Source: Pseudomonadota bacterium (GTDB lineage: Bacteria; Pseudomonadota; Alphaproteobacteria; SP197). From it: 64,000 nt of DNA. The notes under the pieces were generated by a model. That model saw only the letters and a list, made by a program, of their open reading frames with translations, was not told the DNA's origin and ran no database searches. The translations under genes were made by a program, and so were the position numbers. Where the stretch lies: positions 16,021-80,020 of the forward strand of contig JBCCIS010000020.1 of NCBI GenBank assembly GCA_039028155.1, in the 5' to 3' direction. Shown here piece after piece: positions 32,848 to 41,487 of this stretch (positions within the stretch are counted from its first letter, which is position 1; every line of letters starts with the position of its first letter).

Positions 32848-33561
32848 GTGATTGATACGGACACGATCCCGACGACGCGTGTCTCGTGGCCGGGTGCCGT
32901 GCGCATCATCAATAGCCGCCATCCGCCCATCGACCTCTTTGAGGATATCGCCGATCCCGCCGACTGGCCGCTGCTGATCTCCGCCGAGCAGAAGACAAAC
33001 CCGCGCCTGATGGAAACCATCGGCAACCTCGATCTGGTGCCCGAAGACCGGCGCGTCGGCGGTGTCGGCGCAACCTATCTGATGGCGCCCTTCACCCATA
33101 TCAGCACCGACCGCCCCAGCCGCTTCACCGACGGCACCTATGGCGTGCTTTATGCCGGCGACCGGTTCGAGGTCGCGCTGCTGGAGACCGTTTATCACCA
33201 TGGCCGCTTCATGGCGCGCACCAACGAGGCAGCCGGCTGGGCCTCCCAGTTCCGCGAGATCGTGCTCGACGTCGCCGGCGAACTGCACGACCTGCGTGCC
33301 GACGACGCGGCATCCGCCGATGTACACGATCCCGACGACTACACCGCCGCCCAAGTGGTGGGCGCGGACCTGCGCCGGGCGGGATCCGACGGCGTCGCCT
33401 ACCGCAGCGTGCGGTGTGATGGCGGCGAGTGCACCGGTCTTTTCTATCCCGACCTCGCCACCAACCCGCTCCAGGGCCGCCACCTCGATTACCACTGGAA
33501 TGGCGAGCGGGTGGATTACTACCGCGACACGGGCTCGGGCGAGGTATTCGAGATCGTTTGA
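32848..33561 (+). CDS. RES-domain toxin
   Basis: 237 residues from GTG 32848, 13 bases after the antitoxin stop. RES residues are visible: Arg in STDRPSRFTDGTYGVLYAG, Glu in ALLETVYHHGRFM, and Ser in GVAYRSVRCDGGECTGLF. RES toxins are ADP-ribosyltransferase-like enzymes; known members deplete NAD+ or modify a metabolic enzyme. Longer than minimal RES toxins (about 150-160) by an N-terminal extension of some 70 residues, as in the larger members of the family. Confidence 0.9.
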   Translation: MIDTDTIPTTRVSWPGAVRIINSRHPPIDLFEDIADPADWPLLISAEQKTNPRLMETIGNLDLVPEDRRVGGVGATYLMAPFTHISTDRPSRFTDGTYGVLYAGDRFEVALLETVYHHGRFMARTNEAAGWASQFREIVLDVAGELHDLRADDAASADVHDPDDYTAAQVVGADLRRAGSDGVAYRSVRCDGGECTGLFYPDLATNPLQGRHLDYHWNGERVDYYRDTGSGEVFEIV

Positions 33562-33576
33562 AGTGGTTGTCGCCCG

Positions 33577-34425
33577 CTACCGCGTCGAACGCGACCGGAA
33601 GTAAAGCCCGGCGGATGCGACGATCAGGGAGAAGAGGATCATCAGCGTCGCGATGGCGTTGATCTCCGGTTTCACGCCGCGGCGCAGCATGCCGTAGATA
33701 AAGACCGGCAGCGTCGTCGAGTCGACGCCGGCGATGAAGTAGGTGATGACCAGATCGTCCATCGAGATGATGAAGGCGAGCAATGCGCCGCCGATGACGC
33801 CCGGCATGATCAAGGGGAGCGTGACGCGGCGGAAGGTGACCCAGCTGTTGGCGCCCAGATCGGCGGAGGCCTCCTCATAGGTCTGGTCCATGCCGGCCAG
33901 CCGCGCGCTCACCACGATAAAGACGTAGCTGCCCAAGAACGTGCAGTGGCCGATGATGATGGTGGTCAGCCCCAGCTTGACGCCGATGGTGACGAAGTAA
34001 ATCAGCAGCGCCAGGCCCAGCACGATGTCGGGGATGATCATCGGCATGAAGACGAGCATGCGGTAGAACGCCTTCACCTTGAACCGGTAGCGCGCGAGCG
34101 CCAGCGCCGTCATGGTGCCGATCACCGTCGAGATTGCCGTCGTCGTGAACGCGACGATCAGGCTGTTCATCACCGCGTTGGTCAGCTGCTCCGTCGACTC
34201 GATATAGAGCGCCTGCTCGGTGAGCTTGTTGGAGAGACCGAAGATCGAGCGGTACCAGTCAAACGTGAACCCGCTCCACGACATCATGTTGATGGGGTTC
34301 GCGTTGAACGAATAGACCAGGATGATCAGCATCGGCGCGTAGATGAAGCAGAAGAAGAGGATGCCGTAGAGCATCAGCACTTTGCCGCTCAGCCGCGTCA
34401 GCCGGTATGTCAGGCGCTCCAGCAT
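33577..34425 (-). CDS. Polyamine-type ABC transporter permease (PotC-like)
   Basis: 282 residues, six spans, with the EAA loop TYEEASADLGANSWVTFRRVTLPLI. Start ATG 34425 is one base after the upstream stop. Last gene of the four-gene Pot-type operon (36542 to 33577, all minus strand). Forms the channel with the PotB-like subunit. The TPLIMPGVIGGALLAFIIS-type end of the loop and MDDLVITYF are typical of PotC. Confidence 0.88.
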   Translation of the reverse strand: MLERLTYRLTRLSGKVLMLYGILFFCFIYAPMLIILVYSFNANPINMMSWSGFTFDWYRSIFGLSNKLTEQALYIESTEQLTNAVMNSLIVAFTTTAISTVIGTMTALALARYRFKVKAFYRMLVFMPMIIPDIVLGLALLIYFVTIGVKLGLTTIIIGHCTFLGSYVFIVVSARLAGMDQTYEEASADLGANSWVTFRRVTLPLIMPGVIGGALLAFIISMDDLVITYFIAGVDSTTLPVFIYGMLRRGVKPEINAIATLMILFSLIVASAGLYFRSRSTR

Positions 34426-34426
34426 G

Positions 34427-35335
34427 TCAGACGCCCTGCTGCCCGCGCGTGTCTTCCGAACGCGTGACGACGGAGACATAGATCAAGAGGAAGATCAGGA
34501 CCGCGGCAAGCACGATCATGGCGAGCGCGGAGCCGAACGGCCAGTTCCGCGCCATCAGGAATTGCTGCTCGATCAGATTGCCGATCATCAGCACTTTGGC
34601 GCCGCCCAGAAGGTCCGGCACGACGAAGTTCCCGAGGCTCGGGATGAAGACGATGATCGAGCCGCCGATGATGCCAGGCAGCGACAGCGGCAGCGTCACG
34701 CGCAGGAAGGTCTTGAGCCGGTTGGCGCCCAGATCGCTCGACGCCTCGATCAGGCTCCGGTCCAGTTTTTCGAGGCTGGCATAGAGCGGCAGAAACATGA
34801 AGGGGATCAAGACATAGATCATGCCGACGATGACCGCGCCTTCGGTGAACAACATGTCGAAGGGTTCGGTGATCAGGCTCAAAGCGAGCAGCGTCTCGTT
34901 GATCCAGCCGCTCGGCTTCAGGATCAGCATCCAGGCGAACAGGCGCACGACCAGGCTCGCGAAGAAGGGCAGCGTGATCAGGAAGATGCAGAACGACTTC
35001 CAGCGGTCGGGCAGGCGGCTCACCCATAGCGCGGCGGGATAGCAAATGATCAGACACCCGAAGACGGTGGTCAGCGCCAGGCGCACCGAGCGCAGAAAGA
35101 TCTGGATATAGACGGGGTCGTATTCCTCATAGACGCCGTCGGCCCAGCCCAGGATGCGCCCGAAGTTCTGGTGATAGAAGTTCCAGGAGACGCCGCCATA
35201 AAGGCCCGGCTCCAGAAAGGCATACACGAACAGGATCGAGAGCGGCGCCAGAAAGAAGATGCCGAGAAAGATCGTGACCGGCGCCAGAAGGCGCATCAGG
35301 TCGCCGCGGCGGCGCCCGCGCGCGCTGCCGTTCAT
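34427..35335 (-). CDS. Polyamine-type ABC transporter permease (PotB-like)
   Basis: 302 residues, six spans, EAA loop SLIEASSDLGANRLKTFLRVTLPLS, and the PotB-type SLGNFVVPDLLGGAKVLM before the last spans. Its ATG overlaps the ATPase stop (35332-35335). Partner of the PotC-like permease. Confidence 0.88.
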   Translation of the reverse strand: MNGSARGRRRGDLMRLLAPVTIFLGIFFLAPLSILFVYAFLEPGLYGGVSWNFYHQNFGRILGWADGVYEEYDPVYIQIFLRSVRLALTTVFGCLIICYPAALWVSRLPDRWKSFCIFLITLPFFASLVVRLFAWMLILKPSGWINETLLALSLITEPFDMLFTEGAVIVGMIYVLIPFMFLPLYASLEKLDRSLIEASSDLGANRLKTFLRVTLPLSLPGIIGGSIIVFIPSLGNFVVPDLLGGAKVLMIGNLIEQQFLMARNWPFGSALAMIVLAAVLIFLLIYVSVVTRSEDTRGQQGV

Positions 35336-36444
35336 GACACCTGATCCGCCGGCAACAGGCGCGCCGCGTCATGACGATAGCGGAAACGCACCGGCGCGCC
35401 GTGGGTCAGGCGGGACGAAAGACTGCGCGAGGGATCGCGGATCGTCGCCTTGATCTCCTGACCGTCCGCCGTCTCGGCGACGACCTGGAAGTCGGAACCG
35501 ACAAAGACTGTCTGCATCAGCGTCGCGTCGATCAGCGCGTGATCGCTGCCGCCCGTATCGTCGTCCTTGGCGAGGTCCAGGTCCTCCGGACGAATCAGGA
35601 CCGTCGCGCGCCCGCCGTTTGTCAGAGCGCCCGCGCTGTCGGTGGCGAAAAGGCGCAGGCCGTGTTCGGTCTCCACCATCACCGCGTTGCCGTCGCGCGA
35701 GACCTTGCCTTCGAACAGGTTGCTCTCGCCGATGAACTGGGCGACGAAGATCGAGGCCGGCGCGTCATAGATCTCTGTCGGCGTGCCCATCTGCTGCACC
35801 CGCCCGTGGTCCATCACGATGATGCGGTCCGACATGGTCAGCGCTTCTTCCTGATCGTGGGTCACGAAGACGAAGGAGATGCCGAGCTCGTCCTGGATGT
35901 TCTTCAGCTCAAGCTGCATGGTCTGGCGCAGCTTGCGGTCCAGCGCCGACAACGGCTCGTCGAGCAACAGCAGCTTAGGCCGGTTGACGATGGCGCGCGC
36001 CAGGGCGACGCGCTGTTGCTGGCCGCCGGAAAGCTGGCGCGGTTTGCGCCGCTCGAACCCGCCCAGCCCGACCAGCTCGAGTGCGTCCGCCATACGTTTC
36101 TTGCGTTCGGGCTTGGGACAACCGGTGACCTCCAGCCCATAGGTGATGTTGTCGCCGACGGAAAGATGCGGAAAGAGGGCGTAGTTCTGAAAGACCGTGT
36201 TGACCGGGCGCTTGTGCGGCGGCACGTGTTCCATCGCCTGGCCGTCGATGGTGATGGAGCCGGAATCCAGATCCTCGAAGCCGCTGATGGCGCGAAGCAG
36301 GGTGGTCTTGCCGCAGCCCGACGGGCCCAGGAGCGTCACGAACTCGCTGTCGCCGACATCCAACGAAACGGCATCGAGCGCGTTGATGAAGCCGCCTTCC
36401 GGCGCGGCGAACCGCTTGACCGCTTCGGAGATGACAACAAGCAT
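35332..36444 (-). CDS. Polyamine-type ABC transporter ATP-binding protein (PotA-like)
   Basis: 370 residues from ATG 36444. Walker [14 protein letters not shown] loop [13 protein letters not shown], signature [15 protein letters not shown], Walker [13 protein letters not shown], switch His in [15 protein letters not shown]-terminal TOBE domain ([14 protein letters not shown]). Overlaps the PotB-like gene by ATGA. Energises uptake of putrescine, spermidine or a related amine. Confidence 0.92.
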   Translation of the reverse strand: MLVVISEAVKRFAAPEGGFINALDAVSLDVGDSEFVTLLGPSGCGKTTLLRAISGFEDLDSGSITIDGQAMEHVPPHKRPVNTVFQNYALFPHLSVGDNITYGLEVTGCPKPERKKRMADALELVGLGGFERRKPRQLSGGQQQRVALARAIVNRPKLLLLDEPLSALDRKLRQTMQLELKNIQDELGISFVFVTHDQEEALTMSDRIIVMDHGRVQQMGTPTEIYDAPASIFVAQFIGESNLFEGKVSRDGNAVMVETEHGLRLFATDSAGALTNGGRATVLIRPEDLDLAKDDDTGGSDHALIDATLMQTVFVGSDFQVVAETADGQEIKATIRDPSRSLSSRLTHGAPVRFRYRHDAARLLPADQVS

Positions 36445-36541
36445 GGGATGATCAGACGCCCCAACTGCCCAAGCAGTGCCAAGGATGACGAAGCCGGACG
36501 GGTGCCGCAAGCATGGCGGCCCCCGCCCGCAGTTTCTGGGA

Positions 36542-37606
36542 TTACTGGGTGCGGATCCTCGTCCACGCCCGGTCGTAGAGTTTCAGGTCCTCGCCCAGAT
36601 CCTCAAAGATCTGCAGCTTGGCCATCACCTCCTGGGAGGGGTTCATGCCGGGGTGGCTCTTGAACTCCTCCGGCAGCATCTCGCGCGACACCATATTGGG
36701 CGTGCCGTTCAGCTGCTGTTCCACGTTCAGCACCGGGATTTCGGGCTGCAGGTAGAACTCCATGAACTTGACCGCGTTCTCCTTGTTGGGCGCGGATTCA
36801 AGAACGCAGATGTCTTCCTGATACATCGTCGCGCCTTCCGACGGGATGACATAGCCCAGGTTATCGGGATCCTGCAGCACCGCGTACATGGCGCCGACAT
36901 ACCAGTGCGCGGCGGCGATATCGCCGGACTGCACCAGCGGGATCACGTCATAGGTGAAGGCTGAAATGTTGTCGCGCCGTTCGGTGATGTAATCCTCGGC
37001 GACCTTGATCTCGTCGGGATTGTTTGTGTTGACCGAATAGCCGTTGACGATCAGGCCGACCCCGATGGTCTCGCGCAGATCGTCCAGCATGGTGATTTTG
37101 CCGCCATGCTCCTCGGGGATGGCGAAGAAGTCTTCCCAGCTCGTCACCTCCGGCACGATGTTCTTGTTGTAGATGATGCCGACCGTGCCCCAGGCATAGG
37201 GCAGGCACCACGAACCATCGGGATCCGTCTGGGCACGGATGAAGTCCGGATCGATGTTCTCGAAGCCCGGGCTCTCGTTGATGTTGCTCTCCCACAAGAG
37301 GTCCAGCTTGTACATGATGTCATGCATGTGGACCGACGGGAACACGATGTCGTAACCGGTCGCGCCGGCCTGGATCTTGGCCAGCATCTCTTCGTTGGTG
37401 CCATAGGTATCCAGGTTGACCTTGATGCCGGTCTCGTCCTCGAAGCGCTTCAGGACCTCCGGGTTGATGTAGTCGCCCCAGTTATAGACGTTCAATTCGC
37501 CCTGGGCCCGGGCTTCGGGCGCCGTGGCCGCGACAAGCGCGGCCACCGCCACGCCGGCGAAAACGCCCTTCAAAGCTGCTGCCGCCGTTCTGGTTGGATC
37601 GCTCAT
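36542..37606 (-). CDS. Polyamine-type ABC transporter substrate-binding protein (PotD-like)
   Basis: 354 residues from ATG 37606 (GGGGAG before). Signal peptide to about residue 34 (EARA). Mature part begins ELNVYNWGDYINPEVLKRFE, the PotD/PotF opening, with VNLDTYGTNEEMLAKI and LPYAWGTVGIIYN lining the site. Periplasmic receptor of the transporter. Ninety-eight bases before the ATPase gene; divergent from the RpiR gene with repeated operator-like sites in between. Confidence 0.9.
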   Translation of the reverse strand: MSDPTRTAAAALKGVFAGVAVAALVAATAPEARAQGELNVYNWGDYINPEVLKRFEDETGIKVNLDTYGTNEEMLAKIQAGATGYDIVFPSVHMHDIMYKLDLLWESNINESPGFENIDPDFIRAQTDPDGSWCLPYAWGTVGIIYNKNIVPEVTSWEDFFAIPEEHGGKITMLDDLRETIGVGLIVNGYSVNTNNPDEIKVAEDYITERRDNISAFTYDVIPLVQSGDIAAAHWYVGAMYAVLQDPDNLGYVIPSEGATMYQEDICVLESAPNKENAVKFMEFYLQPEIPVLNVEQQLNGTPNMVSREMLPEEFKSHPGMNPSQEVMAKLQIFEDLGEDLKLYDRAWTRIRTQ

Positions 37607-37709
37607 ACCTCGTCTCCCCTCATCCATGCCGCGCCGCGGTTGTTGTCGTGAGCGGCGGCGCCGATGCGGAAACGCAGCCGCCCAAACCCGTTGATTTGTC
37701 CAAAACGCT

Positions 37710-37754
37710 ATGAAAGTATTCTTCCAAAGTCAATGAGTGAAAGATTACTTTCAT
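37710..37754. promoter_or_regulatory. Repeated operator-like sites between the Pot operon and rpiR-type gene
   Basis: ATGAAAGTA (37710-37718) and TACTTTCAT (37746-37754) are an exact inverted pair. Within them GAAAGTATTCTTCC (37712) and GAAAGATTACTTTC (37739) are direct copies 27 bases apart. The right site covers the regulator's start codon, so autoregulation is likely. TTCCAAAGTCAA (37722-37733) recurs as TTCTAAAGTCAA at 61603. Confidence 0.6.
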
Positions 37755-38631
37755 GAAGGAAATCTTCTCCTCTCATCCATTGGCGAGCCAGCCGCGCTTC
37801 GTCACGCAGATCGAGGAGCTGATGCCGACGCTGCCGCGCCAGGAGGCGAAGGTCGCCCAGTTCATTCTGTTGAACGCGGGCGAACTGGGCTTCGAGACCG
37901 GCGCGTCGATCGCCATGAAGGCCGGCACCAGCGAGGTGACGGTCAGCCGCCTCTTAAGCCGGCTCGGCTACCGCGGCATGCCCGGCCTCAAACGCGAGAT
38001 GCAGGCCGACCAGAGCGCCGGCCAGTTGGGCTTCGCGCGCAGCACGACGCTGGACGACGACCCGCTGAAGGACATGCTGGATTCCGAGGTGAGGGCGCTT
38101 ATCACCGTCTTCGAACAATTCTCCGGCGACCGCGCCGAGCGTCTGGTCGAGACGGTCGCCGAAGCCCGCAGCGTCTTTGTCACCGGGTTCCAGTCGGTGC
38201 GCGGCGCGGCCGAGGACTTTTCGCGCCGGCTGGCGATCGCCCGCGACGACGTACGTTTTCTTGCAGCCCACGACAGCATGCTGACGGAATGGGTCGGCGC
38301 TGCGCAGACGGACGGCGACGGCAAACCCGATTGCCTGATCGTCGTCGACGTCGTGCCATACGCGCGTGAGGCGCCGGTTCTCTGCCAGATGTGCCGTGAC
38401 GCCGGCCGCGATCTCGTCGTCGTCTCCGACGAGTCCTGCCACTGGGCGCAGAGCTACACCGACCTCATCGTCCACGCACCGTCGCGCAGCGGCCTGCTGC
38501 TCGAATCCACCGGCGCGCTGGTCGCCGCGCTGAACGTCCTCGTCCACGCCGTCGCCGAACGCGACCCAAAGGGCATGCGCGAGCGCTTGCAACGCTGGCA
38601 GTCGATGACCAGGAAGGTGAACTTGTTCTGA
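37753..38631 (+). CDS. MurR/RpiR-family transcriptional regulator
   Basis: 292 residues. N-terminal HTH_6 domain (LPRQEAKVAQFILLNAGELG, then SIAMKAGTSEVTVSRLLSRLGY) and a C-terminal SIS domain (RSVFVTGFQSVRGAAEDF, then DLVVVSDESCHWAQSYTD). Divergent from the polyamine operon. The last 33 codons recur as a decayed copy at 38941-39047. Confidence 0.88.
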   Translation: MKEIFSSHPLASQPRFVTQIEELMPTLPRQEAKVAQFILLNAGELGFETGASIAMKAGTSEVTVSRLLSRLGYRGMPGLKREMQADQSAGQLGFARSTTLDDDPLKDMLDSEVRALITVFEQFSGDRAERLVETVAEARSVFVTGFQSVRGAAEDFSRRLAIARDDVRFLAAHDSMLTEWVGAAQTDGDGKPDCLIVVDVVPYAREAPVLCQMCRDAGRDLVVVSDESCHWAQSYTDLIVHAPSRSGLLLESTGALVAALNVLVHAVAERDPKGMRERLQRWQSMTRKVNLF

Positions 38632-38675
38632 AGCTGGTTTTCGTGAAGCTCGAGCTTTCGCGCCTTTCCGCACAC

Positions 38676-38927
38676 CTAGAACAACGACAGCAATGTAAGG
38701 ACAACGCCAACTGTGCAAAAGGCACCGCCCAGTTGAAACAACCTGACCTTCCAGGTCTGATGTTCAATATCTCTGATGTGCCACCCGGTGCACTGCCGGT
38801 CTTCGACCTTCGACCTGGCGTCTTTGAAGTCTGCACCCCAAAATCGGCGAACGCCCTTCATCGAATAGAAAACGGGAATGGCGCACATGAAGCCCAAAAA
38901 AATGAACGCCAACCCGAGCGCTTCCAT
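38676..38927 (-). CDS. Small two-span membrane protein
   Basis: 83 residues. One membrane helix at each end (LGLAFIFLGFMCAIPVFYS and LGGAFCTVGVVLTLLSLF) with a charged middle (FKDARSKVEDRQ). No family recognised. It lies, in opposite orientation, between the regulator gene and the duplicated fragment of that gene's end, so it may have come in with the event that made the duplication. Confidence 0.5.
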   Translation of the reverse strand: MEALGLAFIFLGFMCAIPVFYSMKGVRRFWGADFKDARSKVEDRQCTGWHIRDIEHQTWKVRLFQLGGAFCTVGVVLTLLSLF

Positions 38928-38940
38928 CAGGGTTCCTCCA

Positions 38941-39047
38941 CGCGCTCAAACCTCTTGGTTCCCGCCGTCGCTGAACACGACACGAAGGCTAGGCATCGAC
39001 GCCTGCAACGCTGGCAGTCGATGACCAGAATGGTCAGCTTGTTCTAG
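38941..39047 (+). pseudogene. Decayed duplicate of the 3' end of the RpiR-family gene
   Basis: The stretch translates to NLLVPAVAEHDTKARHRRLQ and RWQSMTRMVSLF, against NVLVHAVAERDPKGMRERLQ and RWQSMTRKVNLF at the end of the regulator (38533-38631). CAACGCTGGCAGTCGATGAC is identical in both. There is no start or helix-turn-helix; an indel near 38948 breaks the frame relative to the parent. Not expected to make a functional protein. Confidence 0.7.
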
Positions 39048-39093
39048 AGGCCGGGGCGCCCCAGTCGACGATATCGGCGATGAACCACCGGCG

Positions 39094-39432
39094 CTAAAGG
39101 CACTTGTAGACATAGTAGTTGCGGTCCGCCGTGACGTGATAGAGCTCGGCTGTTTTGCCGAGGCCGGAACAGTACTCCGCCGCAAGCGGCTCGGGGTCGC
39201 TGTAGCTGCAGTCGGTTTTGGAGATCAGTGCCGAATAGAAGCAGTCTCTAGCTTTGATTGTGATGCCATCGCTGCCGTCCCCGTGTGTAAAGCGCTCGGC
39301 CTCTTCGGCCTCGAACGCGGGCTGACTGCAGGCGGCCGTGCAAAGTACGGCAAGACAAAACAGCAAACCCGAGGTGACAACCACCACCCCTCTCGACGCT
39401 GCTACGGGCACAAGATAGCCTCCAAACGACAA
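39094..39432 (-). CDS. Small putative lipoprotein
   Basis: 112 residues. Hydrophobic segment (VVVVTSGLLFCLAVLCTAAC) with a lipobox LCTAAC near residue 35, then an acidic mature part with four Cys (DCFYSALISKTDCS, EYCSGLG, YKCL), suggesting disulfides. The start may lie further in at one of several GTG codons. No family recognised. Confidence 0.55.
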   Translation of the reverse strand: MSFGGYLVPVAASRGVVVVTSGLLFCLAVLCTAACSQPAFEAEEAERFTHGDGSDGITIKARDCFYSALISKTDCSYSDPEPLAAEYCSGLGKTAELYHVTADRNYYVYKCL

Positions 39433-39491
39433 CCTGTGGTAGTTTATCGTTCTTTATGGCGCTTGCTCAATAGGACGCACATCTGATTGGG

Positions 39492-39836
39492 ATGAATCAG
39501 CCGATGAAGCTCACAACGGTACTGAGACTGCCTTCGCTCGCCGCCGGACTTGTCTTGTCGGTCGTGATCCATGCCCATGCGGAACCGATTCCGCCAGCCT
39601 GGCTCGAACAAGACTATGCCAGCTGTATTGCCGCTGGCGACACAGCGTTTATGAGACAGTACTGCAAGTGTGTCATCGAAGAGATTCGTGTCACGATGAC
39701 GCGCCAGGAGTATCTGGCGGTAACCGCGGCCGTTCTTGAGCAGAAGTCGGCGGGCGCCAGTGATCTGGAGATCGTCGCGTCCAACAAGAAGATGTCCGAT
39801 GCAGCGCAGTTGTGCCTGCAGCAGACCGCGCAGTAA
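39492..39836 (+). CDS. Small secreted Cys-containing protein
   Basis: 114 residues with a signal peptide (cleavage near HAHA, residue 30). Mature part: CIAAGDTAFMRQYCKCVIEE with C-x13-C-x-C, a long helix, and a Cys near the C terminus (AAQLCLQQ). This resembles small periplasmic proteins with disulfide-linked helices. Met at 39504 is an alternative start. No named family. Confidence 0.6.
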   Translation: MNQPMKLTTVLRLPSLAAGLVLSVVIHAHAEPIPPAWLEQDYASCIAAGDTAFMRQYCKCVIEEIRVTMTRQEYLAVTAAVLEQKSAGASDLEIVASNKKMSDAAQLCLQQTAQ

Positions 39837-39892
39837 CAGGTCGGCCGATGGTGATTCGAGAGGTGGTCCGAAGGTTTGTTGGGGTTTCACGA

Positions 39893-40708
39893 ATGAGGCG
39901 CCTCGTACTTGCTCTAACAGTCATCCTCGCGACCGAACCGGTGAAAGCAGACTTCGGCGATGGCATTCCGGCGTTTGAGCGAGGCGATTACCAAGCCGCG
40001 TACGAGATCTGGCGTCCACTGGCCGAACAGGGCGACGCGCGTTCGCAGTTCTTTGTCGGCTACTTCCACTACGAAGGGCTTGGCGTCGCACGCGACTACG
40101 TTGAAGCCGTCAAGTGGTATGGGTTGGCGGCACAGCAAGGCTTGCCCGAAGCGATGGGCAGCTTGGGACTGATGTACCGGCACGGCCTCGGCGTCGACGA
40201 GAACGATGAAGCGGCCGCGCAAATGCTTCGTTTGGCCGCCGAGCAAGGAGTTCCCGAAGCGCAGGTTTTTCTAGGTGAGATGTACCTGGCCGGAGAAGGC
40301 GTCGAAAAGGACGATCCCGAAGCCGCCTATTGGTTCCTGCGCGCCGCTGACCAGGGTCACCCCGGTGGTCAGTTCAATCTGGGTTACATGCATGACCTTG
40401 GCGTCGGCATTCCGGAAGATCGGGAAAAAGCGGTCGTGTTGTATCGCCAAGCTGCTGAACAAGGTCATGCCGAGGCGCAGGCGTCGCTCGGAGTCAACTA
40501 CGAGCTGGGTTTAGGCGTACCAAAGGACAAGGTCCAGGCACTCATGTGGATGAGTTTGGCCGTCGCCCAGGGCGTTGAGCATGTGCGGTTTAGGCGTACC
40601 TATCTGGCACGGCAGATGACGGATGAGGACGTCGCCGAAGCAGAACGCCTGGCACGAGAGCGTTTGGCCATCTATCCCGGTCTGGCGTATCCCGAACTGG
40701 ACGACTAG
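39893..40708 (+). CDS. Secreted Sel1-repeat protein
   Basis: 271 residues from ATG 39893; signal peptide to about residue 19 (VKA). Six Sel1-like repeats follow, each of 36 residues with the A-x-x-x-L-G-x-x-Y-x-x-G-x-G-V pattern (for example GSLGLMYRHGLGVDENDEAA). The end (MWMSLAVAQG) is the usual last repeat. Such solenoids mediate protein contacts in the periplasm. Composition and GC match the host genes. Confidence 0.88.
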   Translation: MRRLVLALTVILATEPVKADFGDGIPAFERGDYQAAYEIWRPLAEQGDARSQFFVGYFHYEGLGVARDYVEAVKWYGLAAQQGLPEAMGSLGLMYRHGLGVDENDEAAAQMLRLAAEQGVPEAQVFLGEMYLAGEGVEKDDPEAAYWFLRAADQGHPGGQFNLGYMHDLGVGIPEDREKAVVLYRQAAEQGHAEAQASLGVNYELGLGVPKDKVQALMWMSLAVAQGVEHVRFRRTYLARQMTDEDVAEAERLARERLAIYPGLAYPELDD

Positions 40709-40720
40709 GCAGGTCCGTCC

Positions 40721-40930
40721 TCAGCGCTTCTCCTCCGTTCCCTCCGCATCCTCGGCCTCTTCCAGCTCGGCCTCGAAACGCAACAGGTCGTCGGGGATCG
40801 GCATGCCCATGGCGCGCATCTCGCCGAGTTTTTCCTGCAGCATCATGTGCAGTTCATGGCGGTCTTCCGGGCGATGTTCGACACCCGACAACAGCCTGTT
40901 CAGTTCGAGCTTCAGATCGTCCAGGTCCAT
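40721..40930 (-). CDS. Small acidic helical protein
   Basis: 69 residues, almost entirely helical and acidic (DLDDLKLELNRLLSG, RFEAELEEAEDAEG). Convergent with the Sel1 gene, 12 bases apart. No family recognised; a short regulatory or structural protein. Confidence 0.5.
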   Translation of the reverse strand: MDLDDLKLELNRLLSGVEHRPEDRHELHMMLQEKLGEMRAMGMPIPDDLLRFEAELEEAEDAEGTEEKR

Positions 40931-41037
40931 AACGGTTCCCTATGTCCACGGCTGGTTTCGCGCCGATTGTGCGTTGCTTTGCGCGCGCCGTCCATCGCGT
41001 CGCGGACTGGTCGGCGATCGTGCTATGGTCCCGCGCC

Positions 41038-41487
41038 ATGATCGCGCCTTACGCCTACCGCGACGATCCCGCGGTCCCGGAATTCGCCGATGACAGGCCG
41101 ATCATCGTTTTCGACGGTCACTGCGTCCTGTGCTCGCGCTGGGCACGATTCGTGCTGAAGCACGACCGACAAGGGCGCTACCGGCTGCTGCCGGCGCAGT
41201 CGCCGTTGGGTGATGCGCTCTACCGCCACTTGGGCCTCGACCCCGAGAACTACGAGACCAACATCCTGATCGAGGATGGGCGCGCCTGGTTCAAGTCGGA
41301 AGGGTCGATCCGCATGGCCAAGGGACTTGGCTTTCCGTGGTCGCTTGCGATCGCGTTCGCCGTCCTGCCGCGCGCTTGGCGCGACGGGCTCTACGACCTC
41401 GTGGCGCGCAACCGTTTCCGGCTGTTCGGCCGGCGCGAGGTCTGTTACCTCGTCGACAACGATTACCGCGACCGGTTCCTGGCATGA
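41038..41487 (+). CDS. DCC-family thiol-disulfide oxidoreductase-like protein (DUF393)
   Basis: 149 residues from ATG 41038; a TGCTATGG box lies right before it, suggesting a very short or absent leader. DCC motif: VFDGHCVLCSRWARFV. Other family features: RYRLLPAQSPLG, the RAWFKSEGSIRMAKGLG segment and the C-terminal basic end RFRLFGRREVC. Its TGA overlaps the next ATG, so it is co-translated with the dehydrogenase-like gene. Confidence 0.85.
   Translation: MIAPYAYRDDPAVPEFADDRPIIVFDGHCVLCSRWARFVLKHDRQGRYRLLPAQSPLGDALYRHLGLDPENYETNILIEDGRAWFKSEGSIRMAKGLGFPWSLAIAFAVLPRAWRDGLYDLVARNRFRLFGRREVCYLVDNDYRDRFLA

Noticed and set aside
34410..35057. Second long frame across the PotB-like permease gene
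   Set aside because: Frame-shifted shadow; the 34427-35335 frame carries six membrane spans and the EAA loop.
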